Below are positions 39,738 to 52,498 of a stretch of 64,000 bases of DNA, piece after piece. The DNA lies in assembly GCF_001485435.1 (NCBI RefSeq), contig NZ_BCMS01000001.1, forward strand, positions 3,078,267 to 3,142,266, in the 5' to 3' direction. Numbering within the stretch: position 1 is the first letter of the stretch; each line of letters opens with the position of its first letter. The stretch is from Deinococcus grandis. GTDB taxonomy: Bacteria; Deinococcota; Deinococci; Deinococcales; Deinococcaceae. The notes beneath the pieces are model-generated. The model searched no databases, had not been told where the DNA came from, and saw only the letters and a list, made by a program, of their open reading frames with translations. The position numbers and the translations under genes were made by a program.

Positions 39738-39761
39738 TCAGGTGGGGCGTACAGTGGGAGG

Positions 39762-40115
39762 ATGCGGCCCCTGCCCCTCCCCTTTCCCGACGAGACCGAG
39801 TCCCCGCTGGTGACCGAGCTGCGCTTCCCGACCAGTGGCGTGACGGTGCGCGGCGTGTTCGAACTGAACGAGTTCGCGGTGCTGACCCCGGAGAACCTGG
39901 AATTCCTGCGCCTGTACATCCGCGTGCGCGGCAACCTGAAGGAGGTCGAGCGGGTCCTGGGCATCAGCTACCCCACGGTGCGGGCGCGGTTCGACACGCT
40001 GCTGCGCGCCATCGGCTACGAACCAGAGCAGGCCGACCCGCAGGCCGAGGTGCTCGCCAGCCTGGAACGCGGCGAGATCACCCCGGACGAGGCCGCCCGC
40101 AAACTGCGCCGCTGA
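39762..40115 (+). CDS. DUF2089-family HTH protein
   Basis: The 117-residue protein matches the DUF2089 family. The middle (FAVLTPENLEFLRLYIRVRGNLKEVERVLGISYPTVRARFDTLLRAIGY) is a sigma-like helix-turn-helix, and the tail (EVLASLERGEITPDEAARKLRR) is a short SHOCT-like helix pair. Longer members have an N-terminal zinc ribbon; none is present here. A regulatory role is inferred. TACAGT ends six bases before the ATG, with GGGAGG between. Confidence 0.82.
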   Translation: MRPLPLPFPDETESPLVTELRFPTSGVTVRGVFELNEFAVLTPENLEFLRLYIRVRGNLKEVERVLGISYPTVRARFDTLLRAIGYEPEQADPQAEVLASLERGEITPDEAARKLRR

Positions 40116-40155
40116 GCGGGCGACACTGCGCCGGGAAGGAGCGTCCAGCGCTTTT

Positions 40156-40183
40156 CCCACACCCCACAGCCCACATCCCACAA
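40156..40183. repeat. CCCACAN heptanucleotide tandem repeat
   Basis: Four direct 7-base units, CCCACAC, CCCACAG, CCCACAT and CCCACAA, run without gaps just before the csaA stop. The last base varies in each. This is a second heptamer type in the window. Confidence 0.85.
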
Positions 40184-40188
40184 CCCCT

Positions 40189-40548
40189 TCAGAACACCTT
40201 GCTGCCCAGTTTCGCGGCGTGCAGCGGGACCAGGGGGGTGGCGTCGCCGCTGGGCGCGCCGGGCAGCTGCACGCCCAGGATCAGCACCTCGGACACGCTG
40301 TCCCCGACGGGGCGGGGCTCGAAGTTCAGGACGCCCAGCACCTGCGCGCCGATCAGTTCCTGCGGGGTGTGCCCGGTGAAGCGCCCCACGCTGACGCGCG
40401 TGCCGTACTTCCCGAAGTCGACCGTCAGGCGGTAGGCGGGCTTCGGGGTGCCGGGGGCGGGTTCGGCGTTCAGGACGCGGCCCAGGCGGATGTCGAGCAG
40501 GTCGAGGCTCTGGGCCGGGCTGACGGTGGGTTTGAGGTCGGTCGCCAT
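40189..40548 (-). CDS. csaA: CsaA-type tRNA-binding/chaperone protein
   Basis: The 119-residue protein is a stand-alone EMAP/Trbp111-type OB fold. It has LLDIRLGRVLNAEPAPGTPKPAYRLTVDFG, then VGRFTGHTPQELIGAQVLGVLNFEPRPVGDSVSEVLILGV, the CsaA signature. CsaA binds tRNA and has been linked to secretion and chaperoning. The ATG at 40548 is chosen because the frame upstream runs into the next gene. It follows a GNAT gene on the same strand after 13 bases. Confidence 0.9.
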   Translation of the reverse strand: MATDLKPTVSPAQSLDLLDIRLGRVLNAEPAPGTPKPAYRLTVDFGKYGTRVSVGRFTGHTPQELIGAQVLGVLNFEPRPVGDSVSEVLILGVQLPGAPSGDATPLVPLHAAKLGSKVF

Positions 40549-40561
40549 GCGCCTGAGCCTG

Positions 40562-41098
40562 TCACGTGGGCGCACCCATGAGGGGCGTGAGGTCTGACCA
40601 GCCCATGCGGAGCTCGCGCAGGGCGCCGTCCTGTTTCTCGCCGCACTCGTGGGCGCCCCGGCGGGCGTACCAGTGGCGGGTGGGGTTGGTGTCCAGCACC
40701 CACAGGGCGAGGCTGGCCGCGCCGCGCGCCTGCATGGCCTGCGCCGCCTGTCGCAGCAGCTCACGACCGGTGCCTGCGCCCTGCGCGGCTTTCAGGCTAT
40801 ACAGGGTGAAGAGTTCCGCGTCGAAGCCCGGGTGGTCGCGCGGCGGCCCGGCGGAGGCGAAGGCCACGATCTGCCCGGCGTCCCCGGCGACGAACACGGC
40901 GTCCTGCCCGGCCGCGATGTTGCCCGTCCAGAACGCGGCGCGCTGCGCCTGCGTCTCGGGGCTGGTCATGCGGGCCAGGAAGTCGGCGGGGAGGAGCCCC
41001 GCGTAGGTGTCGCGCCAGCTCTGGACGTGCACGGCGGCGATGCCGGGGGCGTCGGCGGGCGTGGCGGCGCGGATCAGGGGGGCGCGGGGCACGGACAT
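40562..41098 (-). CDS. GNAT-family N-acetyltransferase
   Basis: The 178-residue protein has the GNAT acetyl-CoA site in LFTLYSLKAAQGAGTGRELLRQAAQAM (motif A, Q/R-x-x-G-x-G/A) and the motif B strand SLALWVLDTNPTRHWYARRGA. The start IRAATPADAPGIAAVHVQSWRDTYAGLLP is typical of the YjcK/RimI-like group acting on small molecules or protein N-termini. TATGCT ends five bases before the ATG (leaderless). The substrate is unknown. Confidence 0.87.
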   Translation of the reverse strand: MSVPRAPLIRAATPADAPGIAAVHVQSWRDTYAGLLPADFLARMTSPETQAQRAAFWTGNIAAGQDAVFVAGDAGQIVAFASAGPPRDHPGFDAELFTLYSLKAAQGAGTGRELLRQAAQAMQARGAASLALWVLDTNPTRHWYARRGAHECGEKQDGALRELRMGWSDLTPLMGAPT

Positions 41099-41162
41099 AC
41101 GGCAGCATAAGCGCGCGCCGCCCCGGAAGGCGGCGCAGATGCAGCGGGCGGGCGAACCCGGC

Positions 41163-41297
41163 TCATACGGATTCCGTCTGTTTCGTTCACAACCCGGAAG
41201 GACGCCGGGTTGCCAACTCCACGCCCGGAACCCGTTTCTCTCCTGCTCGCTCCGCTCGGGTTGAAAGGTTTGCAAAACCCTTCAACCGGAGTCCGTA

Positions 41298-41300
<3 letters not shown>
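41163..41300. repeat. TGA-flanked palindromic element, copy 3
   Basis: This copy is inverted relative to copies 1 and 2. A 132-bp element (41166-41297) is flanked by TCA on the plus strand (TGA on the minus). The TCA at 41298-41300 is the stop codon of the Crp/Fnr gene. It contains the GGTTGAAAGGTTTGCAAAACC hairpin core. Confidence 0.88.
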
Positions 41301-41993
<693 letters not shown>

Positions 41994-42094
41994 GATTCTT
42001 CACACCATACCCGAAAAGTGGCGGCGGGCCCGCGTGCGGCGGCGCTGCCCCCCAGGTGGCGGGTGTGGGACGGGGGAATCGCAATCCGCCCCAC

Positions 42095-42123
42095 ATGACA
42101 TTCCACGCCAAAAGTTTTATACT
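42095..42123 (+). promoter_or_regulatory. Sigma-70 promoter of the acyl-CoA dehydrogenase gene
   Basis: ATGACA (42095-42100) and TATACT (42118-42123) are separated by exactly 17 bases. This is the best -35/-10 pair in the window and gives a leader of about 60 bases. Confidence 0.8.
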
Positions 42124-42189
42124 CGGTTCAACTAACAGTGCCGGGTTGTGTCCACCAGCGGACGAACCCCCACCAAGGAGGACACACGA

Positions 42190-44025
<1,836 letters not shown>

Positions 44026-44040
44026 ACATCCACCTCTGAA

Positions 44041-44067
44041 CGCCGCCCCCGACCAGTGGGGGCGGCG
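44041..44067 (+). terminator. Terminator hairpin after the acyl-CoA dehydrogenase
   Basis: A 10-bp perfect stem (CGCCGCCCCC/GGGGGCGGCG, 7-base loop) lies 15 bases past the stop and is followed by TCCTCTAT. The next gene's -10 box begins six bases later. Confidence 0.75.
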
Positions 44068-44085
44068 TCCTCTATGCTCGCGGGC

Positions 44086-44646
44086 ATGACCGACCCGCAC
44101 ATCCTTCCGGCCGACCTGCCCGTGCCCACCGACGACGGCGCGTGCGCGCACCTGCCCGGCCTGCGCTGGCCCGCGCACGCGCTGCCCGGCACGGACGGCG
44201 CGGCCCATGACCTGTCGGTCCTGCCAGGGCGCACCGTGGTGTACGCGTACCCGAAGACGGCGCGTCCGGATCAGGCCATGCCGGAGGGCTGGGACCTGAT
44301 TCCCGGCGCGCGGGGCTGCACGCCGCAGTCGTGCGCGTTCCGGGATCATCACGCGGAGCTGCGGGCGGCGGGCGCGCGGGTGTTCGGCCTGAGCGTGCAG
44401 GACACCGCGTACCAGCGGGAGGCGGCGGCGCGGCTGCACCTGCCGTTCGCGCTGCTGTCCGACGCGGCGGGCGCGGTCCGCCAGGAGCTGCGGCTGCCGA
44501 CCTTCCAGGCGGGTAGCGAGACGCTGCTGCGGCGCGTGACGCTGATCGTGCGGGATGGCGTGATCGAGCACGTGTTCTATCCGGTGTTCCCGCCGGACCG
44601 CAGCGCGCAGGACGTGCTCGACTGGCTCGCCGGGCACCCGGCTTAA
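44086..44646 (+). CDS. Peroxiredoxin (AhpC/TSA-like)
   Basis: The 186-residue protein is a thiol peroxidase-like protein with the block YPKTARPDQAMPEGWDLIPGARGCTPQSCAFRDHHAELRAAGARVFGLSVQ. The peroxidatic Cys is in GCTPQSC, with a second Cys five residues on, a form seen in bacterioferritin-comigratory-like peroxiredoxins. It should reduce H2O2 and organic peroxides. TATGCT ends seven bases before the ATG at 44086 (leaderless). Confidence 0.85.
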   Translation: MTDPHILPADLPVPTDDGACAHLPGLRWPAHALPGTDGAAHDLSVLPGRTVVYAYPKTARPDQAMPEGWDLIPGARGCTPQSCAFRDHHAELRAAGARVFGLSVQDTAYQREAAARLHLPFALLSDAAGAVRQELRLPTFQAGSETLLRRVTLIVRDGVIEHVFYPVFPPDRSAQDVLDWLAGHPA

Positions 44647-44654
44647 CAGCCAGG

Positions 44655-44687
44655 GAGGGGCGCCGCGGTGTCCCGCAAGCGCCCCTC
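44655..44687. terminator. Bidirectional terminator between peroxiredoxin and stalk-domain gene
   Basis: A 9-bp stem (GAGGGGCGC/GCGCCCCTC) with a 15-base loop lies between the two convergent genes. Confidence 0.65.
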
Positions 44688-44699
44688 TCCCCCGCCCGC

Positions 44700-46505
44700 T
44701 CAGGGGCGGTAGGTCTTGATGACGCCGCCTTCCGCTCCGGCGCGGCCCGCGCGGTAGAACACGAGGCTGATGGGCAGGTTGCTGCCGCTGCTGGGCACGA
44801 AGTCGATGTTCAGGCGGTCGCTCTGCGCGCGCCACAGCAGCACGGGCTCGTCGGGTTTCAGGGCGTTGCCGGTGCGGGGCAGCTTGATGGTCTGCGTGAT
44901 CGGGCCGTCCTGGATGTTCATGGCGCCCCGGTACAGGCCGCCGCGGGGGCTGAGAGCCACGGCGGTCCCGGCGGCGCCGTTGACTTCCAGGTCGTACAGC
45001 ACGCCGTAGTTACCGCTCAGGCGGACGGGCTGGCCGGTCAGGGCGTCGGTGCCGGTCACGGCGGGGTCCACGCGCCCGTCCCCGATGATCAACCGGGTGG
45101 GCAGGGCGCCCAGCGTGACGCGCAGGGTGCGCACGGCATCGGGGAAGGTGCCGCGCACGTGCCGCCCGTCGGGGCGCAGGTACGGCAGCTGCTGGATGAC
45201 CTGCGGGGTGGGCGGCAGGCCCTCTTCGAGCATCACGAACGTGAGTTCCACGCGGCCGCTGGTGCTGAGGTCCTGCATGAGGTTCACGCCGCTGCCGACG
45301 CTCAGGGTGGGGCTGGCGTACACGGCGGCCGACTGCCCGGGCGAGAGGGTCAGGGTGGTGCCGCCGGTGGACGCGAAGTACTCCAGCAGCGTCACCTGCC
45401 CCAGGATGCTCTCGATGCGGGTGGGGGCGGTCTCGCCGAGGCGTTCGCTGCGGACCTCGACCGGGCGGCTCTCGAGGTTGCGGGCGACGACGTACAGCCG
45501 CGCCGGACGGGTCAGGCCGTTCAGGTGGTACCCGAGCAGCCGGGCGCGGCCCGTGACGCTGTCCTGGTACAGGATGCCGCTCTGGTCGGGCACCTCGGGG
45601 CTGTCACTGAACAGCAGCGGGTAGCTGGGGCTGGCCTGCGGGCTGATCAGCGCGGCGGGGTACGTGAGGATGCGCGGGTCCGGGAAGGCGTCGCCGGGCT
45701 GGGCGTACTTCAGGGCGTACGTCAGGGGCGTGTCGACCGGCTGGCCCTCCACGCGGATGGTGCGGGTGAAGGGCTGGCTCTGCAGGCCGCGGCTGTTCGT
45801 GACGGTCAGGGTCACGGTGTACGTGCCGGGCTGGAAGTACACGTCCTGCCGACCCGTCCAGCGGCGGGCGGTGATGTCCGCGCCGTCCGGGTCGAAGGGG
45901 TACTCGGTGTACACGACCCGCTCGCCGGGCGCGTACACGTTCTTGTCGGTGCTGAAGCGCGCCTGGGGACTCATGGGGTTCCCGCCGTCGCGCAGGGCGG
46001 TCAGGGTGAAGCCGCGTCCGGTGTCGTCGCCGGTCAGGTTGGCGTTCAGGGCGTCGGCGAGGGTGCGGGCACTGACGTACGTGACGGTGCCGACGCTGGC
46101 GACCGTCCCGGCGGGCTGCGCGGCGCCGTTCAGGGACGCGGTGTTCCTGCGGGTGTCGAGGCTCAGTCGGGCGAGCTGCACCTGGGTGCCGCTGGCCTGG
46201 AGGGGCTGCCCGAGCAGCGCGGCCGTCTCGCGCAGCGGGAGCATGGTGCGCCCGGCGATGTTGCGCGGCGGGCTCTGCCAGCGCTGCGGGGCGCCGTTCA
46301 CGTACAGGTCGGTGTCGTCGACGCTGAAGGTCAGCTGCACGCTGCCCAGGGCGGGCTGGGCGGCGTGGGCGGCGGGCGCGGTCAGCAGCAGCAGGGACGC
46401 GCCGCCCGTCAGGGGCGGCGTGAGCAGGCTCAGGCTGGTGAGCAGCGCCGTTCGGAAACGGGCGCGGCGGGCGCGGTGGTGGTGGGCGGGGCGGGCGGAC
46501 AGCAC
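44700..46505 (-). CDS. Secreted stalk-domain (copper amine oxidase N-terminal-like) protein
   Basis: The 601-residue protein has a signal peptide (TALLTSLSLLTPPLTGGASLLLLTAPAAHA). A copper-amine-oxidase N-terminal/stalk domain follows (LYVNGAPQRWQSPPRNIAGRTMLPLRETAALLGQPL...VTYVSARTLADALNANL), then a PKD-like Ig domain (FSTDKNVYAPGERVVYTEYPFDPDGADITARRW...PGTYTVTLTVTNSRGL) and a long beta-rich region. Such proteins bind the cell wall or S-layer. The GTG at 46505 follows CATACT with a six-base gap and sits just before the basic signal-peptide head, so it is the favoured start. Confidence 0.78.
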   Translation of the reverse strand: MLSARPAHHHRARRARFRTALLTSLSLLTPPLTGGASLLLLTAPAAHAAQPALGSVQLTFSVDDTDLYVNGAPQRWQSPPRNIAGRTMLPLRETAALLGQPLQASGTQVQLARLSLDTRRNTASLNGAAQPAGTVASVGTVTYVSARTLADALNANLTGDDTGRGFTLTALRDGGNPMSPQARFSTDKNVYAPGERVVYTEYPFDPDGADITARRWTGRQDVYFQPGTYTVTLTVTNSRGLQSQPFTRTIRVEGQPVDTPLTYALKYAQPGDAFPDPRILTYPAALISPQASPSYPLLFSDSPEVPDQSGILYQDSVTGRARLLGYHLNGLTRPARLYVVARNLESRPVEVRSERLGETAPTRIESILGQVTLLEYFASTGGTTLTLSPGQSAAVYASPTLSVGSGVNLMQDLSTSGRVELTFVMLEEGLPPTPQVIQQLPYLRPDGRHVRGTFPDAVRTLRVTLGALPTRLIIGDGRVDPAVTGTDALTGQPVRLSGNYGVLYDLEVNGAAGTAVALSPRGGLYRGAMNIQDGPITQTIKLPRTGNALKPDEPVLLWRAQSDRLNIDFVPSSGSNLPISLVFYRAGRAGAEGGVIKTYRP

Positions 46506-46644
46506 CGGTAGAGTATGCCCCGCGAACCTGACGGACGTCTGCCCCGGGGCGCGTTGATCAGCGCTGCGTGAAGGGTGCCCCCGGCGGGTGCGGATGCCGG
46601 GCTGCGTCGCAGTGTGGGGCGCGGCGCGCGGCTTAGACTGGGGC

Positions 46645-48510
<1,866 letters not shown>

Positions 48511-48517
48511 ACCGCAC

Positions 48518-48556
48518 GGAGCACGCCCCCGGCCAGTCGAGCCGGGGGCGTGCTCC
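48518..48556. terminator. Perfect 16-bp bidirectional terminator hairpin
   Basis: The stem GGAGCACGCCCCCGGC pairs exactly with 48541-48556 around a 7-base loop. It lies between the convergent ftsH and frnE genes. Confidence 0.85.
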
Positions 48557-48574
48557 ATGCGTGTCGGGTTCCGG

Positions 48575-49330
48575 TCAGGCGCGTTCGAGCACGGCGCACT
48601 GGCCGTCCTCGCAGCCGTCCGCGAGAGTCTCGGTGCCGAGCATCTGGAGGGGAGCGGGGTGGGTTTCCTGCCAGACCTGATTCAGCGCGCCGAGCAGCGT
48701 CTGGGGGTCCTGCGCGCCGCTGACGCCGTACTTGCCGCCCAGCACGAAGAACGGCACGCCGCTGATACCCAGCGCCTGGGCCTGCGCCTCGTCCTGGCGC
48801 ACGGCGTGGGCATGGCGGCCGTCGAGCAGGGCCGCGCGGGCCTCGCTGCCGTCCAGGCCGACCTCCTGCGCGAGGCGGACCAGGGTGTCGAGGTCGCTGA
48901 CGAGGTCGCCGTCACTCATGTAGGCGCGCAGCAGGCGTTCCTTCATGGCGTCCTGCCTGCCGTGCTGCGCGGCGTGGTGGATGAGCTGGTGCGCGGAGAA
49001 GGTGTTGCCCAGGCGGGCGCGCTCGAAGTGGTATTCCAGGCCCTCCCCGGCGGCCGTGCGGGTGACGTGGTCCATCATGCCCTGGGCGTCCTCGGCGGTG
49101 CGGCCGTATTTCTTCGCCAGGGCGTCGCGCATGGTCAGGGGGTGTTCGGGGGGCGTGCCCGGGTCGAGTTCGAAGGCGTGCCAGACGACCTCGACCTGAT
49201 CGCGGTGCGGGAAGGCCGTGAGGGCCTGTTCGAAGCGGCGTTTGCCGATGTAGCACCAGGGGCAGGCGACGTCCGACCAGATGTCCACGCGCAGCCGGTC
49301 CGGGGCGGAGGGGGTGAAGAGCTGAGTCAT
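48575..49330 (-). CDS. frnE: FrnE-type DsbA-family disulfide oxidoreductase
   Basis: The 251-residue cytosolic thiol enzyme has the thioredoxin-fold active site SDVACPWCYIGKRRFEQAL (CPWC) near residue 23, and DsbA-family blocks AKKYGRTAEDAQGMMDHVTRTAAGEGLEY and ALGISGVPFFVLGGKYGVSGAQ (cis-Pro). The tail has a second motif, CEDGQC (CX4C). D. radiodurans FrnE, described as radiation-responsive, has the same CXXC plus CX4C pair. TAGAAT ends seven bases before the ATG at 49330 (leaderless). It probably repairs disulfides after oxidative stress. Confidence 0.9.
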   Translation of the reverse strand: MTQLFTPSAPDRLRVDIWSDVACPWCYIGKRRFEQALTAFPHRDQVEVVWHAFELDPGTPPEHPLTMRDALAKKYGRTAEDAQGMMDHVTRTAAGEGLEYHFERARLGNTFSAHQLIHHAAQHGRQDAMKERLLRAYMSDGDLVSDLDTLVRLAQEVGLDGSEARAALLDGRHAHAVRQDEAQAQALGISGVPFFVLGGKYGVSGAQDPQTLLGALNQVWQETHPAPLQMLGTETLADGCEDGQCAVLERA

Positions 49331-49552
49331 GCCCTGGATTCTACCATACTTTGTAAAATAAACCATCAAATCTGTTCCTGCCGTGCTGGTCCGGACCACA
49401 ACACAGCCGCCACCTCATGAAGAGGGGTTCATCCGCACCGGCTCATGAGAATCAGGCCCAGAAAATCCCGTCACGATCACACTTTTGGCTGACGACACCC
49501 CCATGAGGGCCCACCCGGAGTTCTCACCGCCGTCCCGTACAGTAAAAGGCAC

Positions 49553-51286
49553 ATGAAGCGAACAGCCATCCTGCTCTCATCTGGCCTGCTGTTCACGGTC
49601 GCGACCGGCAGCCTCGCCCAGGGCGCGACCCCCTTCACCCCCGGCGCACCCGGCATCAACGTGCCCAGCCTCGCGCCCATCACGACCCCCGGCGCCGTCA
49701 CGCCCGACAGCGCCGCCACCTTCGGCAACCCCCGCGTGAGCAGCCAGGGCAGCGTCACCCGCGTCGTGTTCGACCTCCCGGCCGGCGTCACGTACGCCCT
49801 GACCCCCACCTTCGGCGGGCTGCGCCTCGACGTGCAGGGCGCGCGCGTGCAGCCCGCCATCAGCGCGAAACTGGGCGCCAGCGTCAGCGAGTACCGCGCC
49901 GGGGCCGGGCAGGCCACCCTGATCACCCCCTACCCCCTGGCCCCCAGCGACGGCTGGCGCGCCAGCGAGGCCACCCTCGCCACCGGCAAGCGCGTCCTGA
50001 TCCTGGAACTCGGGCCGGGCGTCAGCGGCGGCGCCGGCACCAGCGTGCGCGGCCAGGTTCTCACCACCGCGCCCACCAGCGCCGCCGCGCAGACCGTCCT
50101 GAACGGCCCGCTGCCCGGCAGTCTCCCGCCCGGCGATCAGGTCAGCGGCAGCGTGAACGTGCCCCTGCCCGCCCCCACCCTGGACGGCAGCAATCCCGCG
50201 CAGCCCAGCGCCCTGCAGGGCAGCGTGCCCGGCCCCGCCCGCCCCGCCGCCCTGGGCGCGCCACGCATCGGCAAGAGCCCGGGGCAGACCCGCGTGGTGC
50301 TCGACCTGCCCCCGGGCAGCGCCTACCGCATCGCGACCGGCGCGGTCGGCCTGACCATCACCCTGACCGGCGTGAGCGCCGCCCCCCAGCAGGCCACAGG
50401 GGTCAGCCCCGAACTGCGCGGCTGGACCTATGCACCCACCGCTCAGGGCGCCGCCATCACCCTGAGCACCGCCGGGCGCACCACCGACCGCAGCGGCTGG
50501 CGCGCACAGCTCCTGCCGCCCGCCAGCGGCGACCTGTCCCGGCTGGTCCTGGACCTGTCGCCCGCCCTGGCCGACCGCACCCCCCTGACCGCCAGCCAGC
50601 GCGCCGTGCAGGCCGTCGCCCCGCAGTTCGCCGCGCGCCCCACCGCGCTGCTTGCCCTGAGCACCAGCCTCGTGAAACCCCGCGTGGTGATCGACCCCGG
50701 TCACGGCGGCAAGGACCCCGGCGCGGTCGGCACGGTCGTGGAAAAACAGGTCACGCTGGACGTCGCGCTGCGCGTCCGCGACCTGCTGAGCGCCGCGGGC
50801 GTGGACGTCGTCCTGACCCGCGACAGCGACCGTGAACTGCACCCCGTGAAGAACACGGACCTGCAGATGCGCGCCGCGATGGGCACCCCCGGCACCGCAC
50901 TGTTCGTCAGCATCCACGTGAACGCCCTGGACGCCTCCGCCGCCCTGCGCGGCTACGGCATCGAGACGTGGTGGAACCCCAACCACGCGCGCAGCAGCGC
51001 CCTGGCCGCACTGCTCCAGACGCAGATGGTGCAGCAGACCGGTGCGTTCGACAAGGGCCTGAAGAACACCCAGTCCCTGAGCGTGCTGCGCAACAGCCGC
51101 GTCCCCGCCGCCCTGGTCGAGATCGGCTTCGCCAGTCACCCCGTGGACGGGCAGAACCTGCAGGACAGCAACTACCTGGACCGCGTGGCGCTGGGCATCG
51201 CGCAGGGCATCCGCGAGGCGCTCGTCAGTGGCGTGACCGCCGACGGCGCGTCGGCCGAGGCCACGCCCACCGCCGCGAAACGCTGA
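49553..51286 (+). CDS. N-acetylmuramoyl-L-alanine amidase with AMIN domains
   Basis: The 577-residue exported enzyme cuts the bond between muramic acid and the stem peptide. It has a signal peptide (MKRTAILLSSGLLFTVATGSLAQG) and two AMIN-like beta domains (near residues 55-150 and 235-345: VTRVVFDLPAGVTYALTPTFGGLRLDV and QTRVVLDLPPGSAYRIATGAVGLTITL). The C-terminal Amidase_3 domain has zinc ligands in RVVIDPGHGGKDPGA, FVSIHVNAL and the catalytic Glu in PAALVEIGFASHP. TACAGT lies nine bases before the ATG. The 3' end carries a short tandem duplication. Confidence 0.93.
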   Translation: MKRTAILLSSGLLFTVATGSLAQGATPFTPGAPGINVPSLAPITTPGAVTPDSAATFGNPRVSSQGSVTRVVFDLPAGVTYALTPTFGGLRLDVQGARVQPAISAKLGASVSEYRAGAGQATLITPYPLAPSDGWRASEATLATGKRVLILELGPGVSGGAGTSVRGQVLTTAPTSAAAQTVLNGPLPGSLPPGDQVSGSVNVPLPAPTLDGSNPAQPSALQGSVPGPARPAALGAPRIGKSPGQTRVVLDLPPGSAYRIATGAVGLTITLTGVSAAPQQATGVSPELRGWTYAPTAQGAAITLSTAGRTTDRSGWRAQLLPPASGDLSRLVLDLSPALADRTPLTASQRAVQAVAPQFAARPTALLALSTSLVKPRVVIDPGHGGKDPGAVGTVVEKQVTLDVALRVRDLLSAAGVDVVLTRDSDRELHPVKNTDLQMRAAMGTPGTALFVSIHVNALDASAALRGYGIETWWNPNHARSSALAALLQTQMVQQTGAFDKGLKNTQSLSVLRNSRVPAALVEIGFASHPVDGQNLQDSNYLDRVALGIAQGIREALVSGVTADGASAEATPTAAKR

Positions 51287-51322
51287 CCCGCCGTCACACC
51301 GCCGCGAAACGCTGACCCGCCG
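51268..51322. repeat. Tandem duplication across the amidase stop codon
   Basis: A 26-base sequence that includes the codons before and after the amidase stop occurs twice, at 51268-51293 and 51297-51322, with period 29. Only the first copy is translated. It looks like a recent slippage or recombination product. Confidence 0.85.
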
Positions 51323-51382
51323 CCTCTCTACCGTGAAGCGCCGACCTGACCGCAGCCCTCGCCTGCCTGCCAGAATGCGCGC

Positions 51383-51748
51383 ATGACCAGTCCCGGCACC
51401 ACCGACCCGACCCCCGGCTTCCGCGAGCGCGTCCTGGCCCTGGTGGCCCGCATTCCCGAGGGCCGCGTCATGACCTACGGGCAGCTGGCCTTACTCGCCG
51501 GGAATCCCGGCGCGGCGCGGCAGGCGGGCTTCGTGCTGAACTCGCTGGTCGGCGGATCAGATCTGCCGTGGCAGCGGGTCATCAACGCGCAGGGCCGCGT
51601 CAGCACCCACAAGGTCGGCTTCGGGGACATGCAGGAACGCCTGCTGATGGCCGAGGGCGTGGAATTCAGGGACGGCCGCTGCGACCTCGCCACGCGGCAG
51701 TGGTGGCCGGACGAGGACCGCGCCGCACCGCCGGCACCGCTGCTGTGA
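51383..51748 (+). CDS. Alkyltransferase-like (ATL) DNA repair protein
   Basis: The 121-residue protein has the MGMT DNA-binding domain: PEGRVMTYGQLALLAGNPGAARQAGFVLNSL, then LPWQRVINAQGRVS. In active O6-alkylguanine transferases this last block reads PCHRVI with the acceptor Cys; here it is PWQRVI, the ATL signature. ATL proteins cannot transfer the alkyl group but bind and flip O6-alkylguanine and flag it for nucleotide excision repair. CAGAAT ends six bases before the ATG. Confidence 0.9.
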   Translation: MTSPGTTDPTPGFRERVLALVARIPEGRVMTYGQLALLAGNPGAARQAGFVLNSLVGGSDLPWQRVINAQGRVSTHKVGFGDMQERLLMAEGVEFRDGRCDLATRQWWPDEDRAAPPAPLL

Positions 51749-51823
51749 CACTCAGCACTGCATGAAGGATCGCTCATGAGACGGGGGGCAGCTGTCCGCC
51801 TGACCGGGCGGTATGCTCCGCGC

Positions 51824-52498
51824 ATGAACGCACCACACTCCACCCCGGCCCGCCGTGACGAGCAGCGTCCCACCCCGCAGCAGGGCCAGACTCCCGCCGC
51901 CCGGCGGGACCAGTGGGTGCGGGGCAGCGCAGCCTCCTGGGGGCTGGGCGTGACGCTGGGCCTGATCCTGGGCGTGGGCCTGCTGATCGCCACGCCGCAG
52001 CTGATGGGCAAACCGGCCGAGGCCACCCCCGCGAGCACCGCGCCCGCCAACGCCAACGAGAACGGCCCCGCCGACGCGGGCAAGAGCGAAGCGGGCGCCA
52101 GCGAGAGCGCAGCGGGCGAGGCGGCCTCGGGGGACGCGGCCTCTGGAGACATGGCGGCCGGTGAGGGCGCCAGCAGCGCCGCGGGTGAGGCGGCCACTGG
52201 CGGCGCCGCGGACACGGCGGGCGACACCGGGGCCGCCGGGGACGCCCAGGCCGGACAGACCGTGTACGTGGGCAACTGCGCGGGCTGCCACGGTGCGAAC
52301 GGCCAGGGTCAGATCGGGCCCAGCCTCGTGACCGCCGACGGTCCCAAGAGCTGGACGCTGGCGCAGTTCACCACCACCCTGCGGGAAGGCAAGACCCCCG
52401 ACCGCGAACTGTCCGCGACCATGCCCCGCTTCGGCGAGGCGCAGATCAGCGACGCGCAGGTCGCGGACCTGCAAGCGTACATCAAGACCCTGAACTGA
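51824..52498 (+). CDS. Membrane-anchored c-type cytochrome with Ala/Gly linker
   Basis: The 224-residue protein has one N-terminal membrane segment (residues 38-60, SWGLGVTLGLILGVGLLIATP), a low-complexity Ala/Gly/Ser/Glu linker of about 70 residues, and a C-terminal cytochrome c domain with CAGCH in YVGNCAGCHGANGQGQIGPSL and a Met ligand in SATMPRFGEAQISDAQVADLQAYI. It should move electrons on the outer face of the membrane. TATGCT ends six bases before the ATG. The 3' end overlaps the convergent LysR gene by 17 bases. Confidence 0.9.
   Translation: MNAPHSTPARRDEQRPTPQQGQTPAARRDQWVRGSAASWGLGVTLGLILGVGLLIATPQLMGKPAEATPASTAPANANENGPADAGKSEAGASESAAGEAASGDAASGDMAAGEGASSAAGEAATGGAADTAGDTGAAGDAQAGQTVYVGNCAGCHGANGQGQIGPSLVTADGPKSWTLAQFTTTLREGKTPDRELSATMPRFGEAQISDAQVADLQAYIKTLN

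Noticed and set aside
49331..49552. AT-richer gap between frnE and the amidase considered for a small RNA
   Set aside because: It holds the two promoters and short CTCATGA repeats, but no stable hairpin with a T-run or other support.
51268..51322. Direct repeat considered as an attachment site
   Set aside because: The copies are adjacent (period 29) with nothing between them and no integrase nearby.
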